Assembly (NCBI GenBank): GCA_031289285.1
Contig: JAITPT010000274.1
Span: forward strand, 1 to 11,480
Reading direction: 5' to 3'
DNA: 11,480 nt
Origin: Puniceicoccales bacterium
Lineage (GTDB): Bacteria > Verrucomicrobiota > Verrucomicrobiia > Opitutales > UBA953
Shown here: piece by piece, positions 1-5,023 of the stretch
How the letters are laid out: the number at the start of each line of letters is the position of its first letter
How positions within the stretch are numbered: position 1 is the first letter of the stretch
Program-made: the position numbers and the translations under genes
The notes under the pieces: generated by a model
Told to the model about the DNA's origin: nothing
The model's database searches: none
What the model saw: only the letters and a program-made list of their open reading frames with translations

Positions 1-156
1 CGATTTTTTTAGTCTGGTAAATTATTCGGGAGGGGGAGGTGAGGGCGGGATGCTATAAATGGCGGGTTTAACCGCAGATAACACGGATAACGCAGGTATG
101 ATTAGTGCCTTTTTGAAAGCAAGTTAGAATTGCAGGGGATACGGGGATGCCTTCGG
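1..156. other. Non-coding end of window downstream of the ABC gene
   Basis: No coding region is supported here. The stretch follows the minus-strand ABC ATPase stop codon and should hold the 3' end of that transcript, but I see no GC-rich hairpin followed by a T-run on the minus strand. Apart from the GATAAC repeat, only a TATAAAT-like string at 54-60 stands out. It has no -35 partner and no plus-strand gene to serve. Confidence 0.5.
70..97. repeat. Short GATAAC-type dispersed repeat
   Basis: The stretch contains two imperfect copies of a 9-base unit, GATAACACG at 77-85 and GATAACGCA at 86-94, flanked by CGCAG on both sides. It lies beyond the stop codon of the ABC ATPase gene, in non-coding DNA. 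It resembles the 'CAGATAACACGGATAACACAG' kind of short intergenic repeat that I recall from many bacterial genomes, including PVC bacteria. Whether it is dispersed in this genome cannot be seen from one copy. No mobile-element gene accompanies it. Confidence 0.45.
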
Positions 157-1437
157 TTAGCGGAGGATGCCGGTGATGTCTTCGGGGAGAGACCAGAGGT
201 AGATGTCTTTTTGGGCAAAGGCGGAGCCTGTGACACGAGGGTTGAGGTCGGCAACACGCAACTCATGACCAGAGACAGAACGGAAACACAAATGCGAATA
301 CTCACCACAAAAATCACCAGAGAGAATGGCACCAGAAAAAACATTTTCCTCAGGCGGGAAAGTGTCGAGGTGAAGTGATTCAGGACGAATTAAGATGTCT
401 ATGCGCACACCTTGTTTGGGGTCGGCAGCGGGGTCGGCAAGAGAACCACGAATTTCGCCAAGAGGCGTTTTGGCAATAAACTCGCCCGCACCCGCATAGA
501 GAAGGATACCCTCTATAACATTCGCGCCAGATAAAAACTCGCCAGTCAGACGAGTCGCCGGTCGGCGGTATAACTCGCAGGGAGAAGCAATTTGATGAAA
601 GAAACCGTTGGCGAGAAATGCAGCACGGTCAGCAAAGGCAAAGGCATCGGGGAGATGCTGAGTGACACAGATGGCAGCAAGACCTGTGTCGGCACAGAGG
701 CGACGGATGTGCTGCCACGCACGACGGCGTTGGTCGGGAGCGAGACAGAGAAAGGGGTCGTCAAGGAGGAGGACAGCGGGGTCGGTGGCGAGGGCGCGAG
801 CAAGAGCAGCACGGCAACGCTCAGAGGCAGAAAGCTCGGCAGGGCGGCGAGTGGCAAGCGCTTCGAGGCCGAAAGCTGTGAGTAACTCTTGGGCAGCCGC
901 ACGGGTTTGCTCAATGGCGGCAGAGGCAGATGGGACGGCGGCGGCGGCGACGGCGGCGGCGGCGACGGGGGCGGCGACGGAAGGGGCGACGGCGGGGGTG
1001 TTTTGGCTGTGTTGGAACTCGAGGTTTTCGCGGAGGGTGAGGTGAGGCCAGAGGGAGTCGCGCTGGGAGAGGAAGGCGGTGCGACGCGATTGGCGGGAAA
1101 GCTGGGCGGCATCAACATCGAAGATGCGGATTTCGCCAGAGTCGGCAGGGAGGATGCCGGCGAGGAGGCGCAAGAGGGTGGTTTTGCCGGAAGCCGAGGG
1201 GCCGAGGATGAAAAAACACTCGCTGGGGGCGACAGCGAAGGAGAGGGAGTCGAGGAGAGGGGTGCCAGAAAAGGATTTGCGGAGAGCGGAAACGGATATG
1301 GCAGCAGGAGCGACGGCGGCGGGCGCGGCGGGCGCGGCGGCGAGGGCGGGGGCGGCGGGAGGGGAGAGGTTCACGCGGAGACGCAGAGACGCGGAGGAGG
1401 TGAGAATGGGAGCGGAAGTGGAACGAGTTCGCGCCAC
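157..1437 (-). CDS. ABC transporter ATP-binding protein with TOBE domain, degenerate catalytic motifs
   Basis: This is a 426-residue nucleotide-binding subunit of the FbpC/PotA type. These proteins hydrolyse ATP on the cytoplasmic face of an importer for iron, polyamines or similar solutes. Seen: Walker A GPSASGKT at 79-86, Q-loop Gln125 in LSQRDSLWPH, Walker B LLLDDP at 223-228, and a C-terminal part (about 306-415) with TPLGEIRG and ILIRPESL, typical of TOBE_2. Several key positions deviate: the signature is LSASE (202-206) instead of LSGGQ, the catalytic Glu is Asp227, the D-loop Asp is Ala233, and the H-loop reads VTQH with Gln260 in place of His. Ala/Pro-rich stretches sit at 26-46 and 149-173. 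The GTG start is chosen because AAAGGAG lies five bases upstream. The gene starts 28 bases after the second ExbD gene and closes the operon. No permease or binding protein is present, so the substrate is unknown. Family membership is sure, activity is not. Confidence 0.9.
   Translation of the reverse strand: MARTRSTSAPILTSSASLRLRVNLSPPAAPALAAAPAAPAAVAPAAISVSALRKSFSGTPLLDSLSFAVAPSECFFILGPSASGKTTLLRLLAGILPADSGEIRIFDVDAAQLSRQSRRTAFLSQRDSLWPHLTLRENLEFQHSQNTPAVAPSVAAPVAAAAVAAAAVPSASAAIEQTRAAAQELLTAFGLEALATRRPAELSASERCRAALARALATDPAVLLLDDPFLCLAPDQRRRAWQHIRRLCADTGLAAICVTQHLPDAFAFADRAAFLANGFFHQIASPCELYRRPATRLTGEFLSGANVIEGILLYAGAGEFIAKTPLGEIRGSLADPAADPKQGVRIDILIRPESLHLDTFPPEENVFSGAILSGDFCGEYSHLCFRSVSGHELRVADLNPRVTGSAFAQKDIYLWSLPEDITGILR
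919..993 (-). repeat. GCC-rich low-complexity insertion in the ABC gene
   Basis: The coding strand is a run of GCC/GTC/CCC codons giving an Ala/Val/Pro segment at residues 149-173 of the ABC ATPase, between the Q-loop region and the signature motif. Compared with PotA, the distance from the Q-loop segment to the signature is about 25 residues longer. On the plus strand the pattern is an irregular repetition of GGCGGCGGCGAC-like units. It looks like a slippage-derived expansion and keeps the frame. Confidence 0.6.
1300..1362 (-). repeat. Ala/Pro-coding low-complexity tract near the ABC N terminus
   Basis: Residues 26-46 of the ABC ATPase are almost only Ala and Pro (PPAAPALAAAPAAPA and onward), encoded by a GGC/GCG-rich tract. 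It lies before the first beta strand of the nucleotide-binding domain, which begins around ISVSALRKSF (47-56). The tract is probably a disordered extension with no catalytic role. Confidence 0.55.
1373..1396. repeat. Three 8-bp tandem repeats (ACGCGGAG type) inside the ABC coding region
   Basis: The plus strand shows ACGCGGAG, ACGCAGAG and ACGCGGAG directly in tandem, preceded by TTC. The 24 bases are a multiple of three, so the frame of the ABC gene is kept and they are translated as SASLRLRV near residues 15-22. The pattern matches the 'TTCACGCAGAGACGCAGAG' class of short dispersed repeats that I recall as common between genes in PVC and other genomes. Its presence in a coding region suggests insertion into the 5' end of the gene. 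A genome-wide count would decide. Confidence 0.5.
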
Positions 1438-1442
1438 GGGGT

Positions 1443-1449
1443 CTCCTTT
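1443..1449 (-). promoter_or_regulatory. Strong Shine-Dalgarno sequence for the ABC ATPase gene
   Basis: On the minus strand AAAGGAG is followed by ACCCC and then GTG. The match to the anti-Shine-Dalgarno sequence and the five-base spacing are good. It decides the GTG start at 1437 over later in-frame candidates, none of which has such a site. It is the only strong ribosome binding site among the six minus-strand genes. Confidence 0.75.
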
Positions 1450-1465
1450 CGCGGCGGGCGGTTGG

Positions 1466-1942
1466 CTATTCTTCGGGGTCGCCGATGGAGAAGGTGACGT
1501 TGCGGCTTTTTTCGACGATGCCGACTTTGTTGAAGGCGAGGGCGAGGGTGTCGAGGACTAAGGCTATTTTGTCATAACGTGTTACCTCGTCGGCCTGAAC
1601 GGTGATTAGCAAACTGGTTTTTGCGTTGACGGCATTGCGTGCGAGACTTGCGAACTCGGTGAAGAGACCGGATTGCTCGGGTGCGTCACTGCTCATGGAG
1701 ACGGTGTTGTCGTTGATTGAGACCTCGCCAGTGGCGGTGAGGGAGATTGTCAACTCGTCGGGGATTTCTTGTGGGGCGTCCGCCGGAGTTTCCTCGCCGG
1801 GGAGCTTGATTTTGAGTTCGTATTCGAGGCTGACCTGGCCGGCCATGACCATGAAGAAGAGCATGATGACGAACACGACGTCAATCATGGGTGCTATTTG
1901 GAAGCCGAGGTCTCCTGTGCGTTCTGCGTTGACACGTTTCAT
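1466..1942 (-). CDS. ExbD/TolR-family biopolymer transport protein (second copy)
   Basis: This 158-residue inner-membrane protein has one transmembrane helix and a periplasmic C-terminal domain. ExbD/TolR proteins form the proton path together with ExbB/TolQ and transmit the force to periplasmic partners. Seen: a short cytoplasmic N terminus, then FQIAPMIDVVFVIMLFFMVM (14-33), in which Asp21 is the conserved membrane aspartate. A periplasmic part follows, with IKLPGEETP (45-53) and a mixed alpha/beta end containing ITVQADEVTRYDK. Length is normal for the family. The ATG start has no Shine-Dalgarno sequence; the whole 30-base gap before it contains no G on the mRNA strand. The protein differs clearly from the ExbD product encoded just upstream, so the two are not a recent duplication. 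Whether it is closer to ExbD, TolR or AglQ/AglS cannot be told by eye. Confidence 0.93.
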   Translation of the reverse strand: MKRVNAERTGDLGFQIAPMIDVVFVIMLFFMVMAGQVSLEYELKIKLPGEETPADAPQEIPDELTISLTATGEVSINDNTVSMSSDAPEQSGLFTEFASLARNAVNAKTSLLITVQADEVTRYDKIALVLDTLALAFNKVGIVEKSRNVTFSIGDPEE

Positions 1943-1972
1943 GGGTGGTAAGTGGTGATTTGGGTGAAGTTG

Positions 1973-2452
1973 TTATTTTTCGATGTTAGTGCCTGAGAAG
2001 GCGATGTTAGCAATGCCCGCTTGTGCGCCCCATTTGAGGGCGAGCTGCAGGAATTTGCCCTGAACGGCTCTGTCGGCGCGTATGAGCAAACGGAAGTCTT
2101 TGTTTTTGCCCTGCCGCGCCTTCAATTCGGCGACGATGGTTTTGCCACCGAGGCGGCTGACGGCGGGGCCTTCGTCGGGCGCGTTGAGGTCGCCGTCTAT
2201 GAGGACGTCGTCAATCTTGAACGTCGCCTTCTTCGTCGGTTCATCCCAACTGATGTTGATGAGACCGGCGGCGAGCTTGTCGTCGCGCTTGACGCCGTTT
2301 TTGGCGAGCGGCAGCTTGATGCTCGCGTCGATTTTCATGACTTGCGAGGTCGTGATGCTCATAAAGAATATGAGCATGACGAGCAGCACGTCAATAAGTG
2401 GTGCGACCTGAAATTCAGGTTCGCCATCTCCTCCGCCTCCTCCGCCTCCCAT
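1973..2452 (-). CDS. ExbD/TolR-family biopolymer transport protein (first copy)
   Basis: This 159-residue protein has the same architecture as the other ExbD here: a short cytoplasmic tail, one membrane helix, and a periplasmic domain. The membrane segment is FQVAPLIDVLLVMLIFFMSI (14-33) with the conserved Asp21. The periplasmic part has IKLPLAKNG and ends with a region containing LLIRADRAVQGKFLQLAL, the usual strand-helix of ExbD. The N terminus is odd: seven Gly residues follow the start Met. The gene lies 51 bases after the ExbB-like gene and 30 before the second ExbD, so the three are almost surely cotranscribed and form one motor complex. A modest ribosome binding site (AGGA, eight bases before ATG) supports the start. 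Two unlike ExbD proteins per ExbB is a known arrangement, for example in Bacteroidetes Ton systems and in AglR-AglQ-AglS. Confidence 0.93.
   Translation of the reverse strand: MGGGGGGGDGEPEFQVAPLIDVLLVMLIFFMSITTSQVMKIDASIKLPLAKNGVKRDDKLAAGLINISWDEPTKKATFKIDDVLIDGDLNAPDEGPAVSRLGGKTIVAELKARQGKNKDFRLLIRADRAVQGKFLQLALKWGAQAGIANIAFSGTNIEK
2429..2449 (-). repeat. Poly-Gly codon run after the ExbD start codon
   Basis: Seven consecutive Gly codons (GGA and GGC mixed) follow the start codon of the first ExbD gene. On the mRNA they form a purine-rich GGAGGCGGAGGAGG-type stretch that itself resembles repeated Shine-Dalgarno motifs inside the coding sequence. Confidence 0.7.
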
Positions 2453-2460
2453 AGTTGTGT

Positions 2461-2464
2461 TCCT
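2461..2464 (-). promoter_or_regulatory. Probable ribosome binding site of the first ExbD gene
   Basis: The minus strand reads CAGGAACACAACT and then ATG. AGGA is eight bases from the start. The match is short but supports the ATG at 2452, and it contrasts with the G-free leaders of the neighbouring ExbB-like and second ExbD genes. Confidence 0.45.
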
Positions 2465-2503
2465 GTTTTAAGGGTTAGTGTGTTGGGTGGACAATCGTGG
2501 CGG

Positions 2504-3379
2504 TTAGCCGGCGATTGGTTGTTCGGCGTTGTCGGTGGTGCCGTCGTCGGTCACCCACGAAGGTCTGTTGGCGATGATTTCATCGTCGCCGAGTTGGAAT
2601 CCGTCGAAGTCTTTGTATGGCATTTTTCGGAATAGTTTTGCGGCCTCTTCTTGGAGGTCGTGGAGCATTCCGGAGATTCTGTTTCGCAGGACGTAGTAGA
2701 GGACGAATGCTGGGATGGCGACGAAGAGGCCGGCTGCGGTTGCGATGAGCACCTCGCCGATAGCTTCGGAGAGTGCGGCGGTGTCGCCGGCGCCGGAGGA
2801 GGCGAGAGCGCCGAACGCGCTACGCATACCGTTGACGGTGCCGAGTAGGCCGACCATAGGTGCGCAGACGCCGATAACGGAGAGGTAGGAGACGCGGCCC
2901 ATGAGTGCTCCGTTGATTCGATTGATTTCGTTGAACATGGCCTCCTCGGTCATGGTCTTGCCGTCGGGGAGGAATGTGACTCCCGCGCGGACGATGTCGC
3001 AGAGGGGCGAGTAGTTGCCCTTGGCGAAGGTGAAGGCGTTGGTGTAGTCGCCGGCCTTAAAGTATTCCTTAAACTGGGCGAGCTGGAGCACGGGGATGGC
3101 GCGCATGCGCGTCGTCTTGATTATGCAATCCACGCCAAACCAGATGACGAGGACGGAGCCGATGCCGAGGATGACCATGACGACACCGCCTTGCTTTAGC
3201 TCCTGCCAGAGGGATTTTTCGATCTTCCCTTCTGCGGCTGGTTTAGTGGCGGCTCCGGCGGCTGCCGGTGCTGCGGACTGGGCTTCCGCTGTGCTTGTGG
3301 CGAGCGGGAGCGCGGCGAAGGCGACGACGCCAGCGAGGGAGGCGACGAGGACGATTTTTTTGAGGAGTCGGGCAATCAT
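2504..3379 (-). CDS. MotA/TolQ/ExbB-family proton channel protein with N-terminal signal peptide
   Basis: This 291-residue inner-membrane protein is the channel subunit that works with ExbD/TolR partners to turn proton flow into force. Seen: a signal peptide (1-33, AEA before Gln34), an Ala/Pro-rich periplasmic linker (35-50), a first membrane helix at about 64-87, a cytoplasmic domain (about 88-160), and two further helices. The family signature APMVGLLGTVNGMRSAF spans 173-189. Thr181 matches the conserved ExbB Thr148, and Thr214 in EVLIATAAGLFVAIPA matches ExbB Thr181 (E. coli numbering). The C-terminal tail (about 255-291) is acidic. It is longer than E. coli ExbB because of the exported N terminus, which is known in some family members. 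The ATG has no Shine-Dalgarno sequence; the preceding 57 bases contain no G on the mRNA strand. The two ExbD genes follow directly. ExbB, TolQ or AglR orthology is unresolved. Confidence 0.94.
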   Translation of the reverse strand: MIARLLKKIVLVASLAGVVAFAALPLATSTAEAQSAAPAAAGAATKPAAEGKIEKSLWQELKQGGVVMVILGIGSVLVIWFGVDCIIKTTRMRAIPVLQLAQFKEYFKAGDYTNAFTFAKGNYSPLCDIVRAGVTFLPDGKTMTEEAMFNEINRINGALMGRVSYLSVIGVCAPMVGLLGTVNGMRSAFGALASSGAGDTAALSEAIGEVLIATAAGLFVAIPAFVLYYVLRNRISGMLHDLQEEAAKLFRKMPYKDFDGFQLGDDEIIANRPSWVTDDGTTDNAEQPIAG

Positions 3380-3614
3380 TGGTGTTATGATGTGTTTGGT
3401 TGTGTGAGTGTGAGTGTGGAAAAAAAAGTTTGTTGGCGCGGTGAGCGTGCGTGAAAAGTTTTTTGGTGAGTGGTGAGAGCGGGAAGGGAATGAAAGGTTG
3501 GCAGTGTGGCTTCGGAAGCGGGTGAGTCAAATATTTTCTTTGCTGGTGCGAAGATTTTTTTTGGTGGGTTGGCGGGGTGGGCGGGGCAGCGGGTGCCTCG
3601 CCCTTCCCTGCGTT
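3380..3614. other. 235-base intergenic region before the ExbB-like gene
   Basis: No gene is supported. On the minus strand the gap begins with a GC-rich part next to the stop of the 440-residue gene, including a potential stem (3579-3586 with 3596-3603) that has a mismatch on that strand and no following T-run. A-rich and TTGACT-containing DNA comes next. The final 57 bases (3380-3436) before the ATG are made of A, C and T only on the mRNA strand. The gap is wide for an operon and may mark a separate start of transcription. Confidence 0.5.
3503..3530 (-). promoter_or_regulatory. Possible sigma-70-like promoter for the ExbB-ExbD-ExbD-ABC genes
   Basis: On the minus strand TTGACT (3525-3530) is preceded by A/T-rich AAAATAT and is followed 16 bases later by CACACT (3503-3508). 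The -35 match is good, but the -10 match is poor (three of six). The spacer holds the small palindrome GCTTCCGAAGC (3509-3519), which could be an operator or chance. The site would give a leader of about 120 bases before the ATG at 3379. Confidence 0.25.
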
Positions 3615-4937
3615 TTAGACACCCTCGGCGGCGGGAGTTTCGGCGGGCGTCTCGCCGGCGGGCGCGGGTGCGTCGCCAGCGGGGGCGGGTGTTTCGGCGG
3701 CGGCGCCGCCTTCGTTGCCGGAGGTGATGATGGCGTCGGCGGCGGCGGCTTTTTGTTTTGCTTCGGCGGCGCGCTCTTCTTTGGTGCGGAACTTATCGAG
3801 GAGTGCGGTGGCTTCGCGCACTTCTTTGGTGTCGCTCTCGTAGGTGCTGATGAGTTCGCGCAGGTAGCGTTTGGCGACTTCTTTCAGGCCGAGTGCTTGG
3901 ATTTCCTTGGTGGGTTTGTCCATGCCGAGGAATGCTTCTGCGGCGCCGAGTTTGGCGATGGGGACATACTTGACTTGGTTGCCGTAGAAGACGCTGACGC
4001 GGAAAAATGTGTTGAGGGCTTCTTTGAATTCGTGGAGGGCCAGCTCGGCGTTGCCTTTGAGGACGTGGAGTTGGGCGAGGGTGGCGGTGTCGGTGGCGTC
4101 TTTGATGAAGTCGTTGGTTTCTTTGATGACTTCTTTGAGCTGGTCTTTGTCGAGGACGTTGCGGCTCTTGATGTGCTCTTTGGTGATGCGTCCGTTTTTG
4201 TCGCGTTCGATGTCGCGCTCGATTTTGAGGTAGCGGCGGAACTTTTGTGAGAGTTCTGCGAGGCGAATTCTGTCGGCGAGGCCGGGGATGGATTCGGGGT
4301 TGGAGGCTTTAAGCTCGCGGAGGAATGCGGTGATGAGGAGGTCGTTTTCCTGTAAGATGAGTGCGTCGAGTTTGATGTCGGCGGCTCGCAGCCAGAGGGA
4401 GACGGGCTGGCTTTCGCGGTCTTCGACGATGACGGGGACTTGCTTGCCGACGGCGACGAAGAAGTCGAGCACGGGGGCGACGAGGGTGAGTGCTTTTTCT
4501 GGTTCGCCGCGGCGGATGGCGATGCGGGCGGCGTCGAAGATGGGTGGCTCTTTGGTGAAGAACATCCGTTTGATGTCGGCAAACTTATTTTCTTCCCATT
4601 GCCAAGTTCTGCCGATGAGGACGGGGCCGCGGACGGTGCGAAGCTGGCGGTTGACGGTGTACCAAGCGGAGGCTTGTTTCGGCGTCGGGACGAGGGGGAA
4701 TGGGTCGTGGCAGGGCACCCACTTCGCGGTGAGTTGGAGCCAGAGAGCTGGGACGGGTTTTTCGGCGGGCTTGGCGACGGGCTTTGGCTTGGGTTTGGCG
4801 TCGGGCTTAGCGGCGTCTTGCCCGTCTGCACTGGCGTCGGGGGTTGCGGCGTCGGTGCCTGCGTCTTGGGCGCGGGCGACGGGAGCGACTGCGAATGCGG
4901 CGGTGAGAATTGCGGCGGCGAGGGTGGTTTTTTTCAT
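3615..4937 (-). CDS. Exported helical-repeat (TPR-like) protein with Lys-Pro-rich linker, function unknown
   Basis: The product has 440 residues. Seen: a Sec signal peptide MKKTTLAAAILTAAFAVAP ending in ARA before Gln24; an acidic/Ala stretch; a Lys-Pro-rich linker at 44-63 (KPDAKPKPKPVAKPAEKP); a mainly helical body from about 64 to 400; and a low-complexity Ala/Pro/Glu tail (409-440). The body has TPR-like helical pairs, for example around 284-320 (LAQLHVLKGNAELALHEF) and 325-365, but no textbook TPR series. It is probably periplasmic or at the outer membrane. It lies between the giant TPR gene (86 bases upstream) and the motor genes (235 bases downstream), which suggests a structural partner of the ExbB/ExbD complex. 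I do not recognise a named family. The Lys-Pro linker recalls TonB, but no TonB C-terminal domain is evident. The start is chosen for the signal peptide; its leader has no Shine-Dalgarno site. Confidence 0.85.
   Translation of the reverse strand: MKKTTLAAAILTAAFAVAPVARAQDAGTDAATPDASADGQDAAKPDAKPKPKPVAKPAEKPVPALWLQLTAKWVPCHDPFPLVPTPKQASAWYTVNRQLRTVRGPVLIGRTWQWEENKFADIKRMFFTKEPPIFDAARIAIRRGEPEKALTLVAPVLDFFVAVGKQVPVIVEDRESQPVSLWLRAADIKLDALILQENDLLITAFLRELKASNPESIPGLADRIRLAELSQKFRRYLKIERDIERDKNGRITKEHIKSRNVLDKDQLKEVIKETNDFIKDATDTATLAQLHVLKGNAELALHEFKEALNTFFRVSVFYGNQVKYVPIAKLGAAEAFLGMDKPTKEIQALGLKEVAKRYLRELISTYESDTKEVREATALLDKFRTKEERAAEAKQKAAAADAIITSGNEGGAAAETPAPAGDAPAPAGETPAETPAAEGV
4749..4808 (-). 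other. Lys-Pro-rich linker in the 440-residue exported protein
   Basis: Residues 44-63 alternate Lys and Pro with Ala (KPDAKPKPKPVAKPAEKP). Such X-Pro/Lys-Pro runs form extended rods, as in the periplasmic stretch of TonB. Here the run lies directly after the signal peptide and an acidic segment, so it could act as a spacer from the membrane if the signal is not cleaved, or as a flexible arm if it is. Confidence 0.6.
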
Positions 4938-5023
4938 AGCGGCGTGAAGTGTTTGGTGTGGGTCGGTGATGTGGTTTGCGGTGAAGGTTTGTGGCGGCGG
5001 CGTTGGTGGCGTGGTGGTGGTGC

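Noticed and set aside
54..60. TATAAAT string as a plus-strand promoter
   Set aside because: There is no -35 element at a suitable distance and no plus-strand gene downstream.
889..1497. Gly-rich 202-codon plus-strand open frame
   Set aside because: The Gly runs come from the GGC microsatellites that encode Ala on the opposite strand, within a well-supported ABC ATPase.
3579..3603. Stem-loop as terminator of the 440-residue gene
   Set aside because: On the minus strand the eight-base stem has a mismatch and it is followed by C/A-rich DNA with an A-run, not a T-run.
3498..4250. 250-codon plus-strand open frame over the 440-residue gene
   Set aside because: The translation is rich in Gly, Phe and Val with no recognisable motif; it is antisense to a gene with a signal peptide and helical body.
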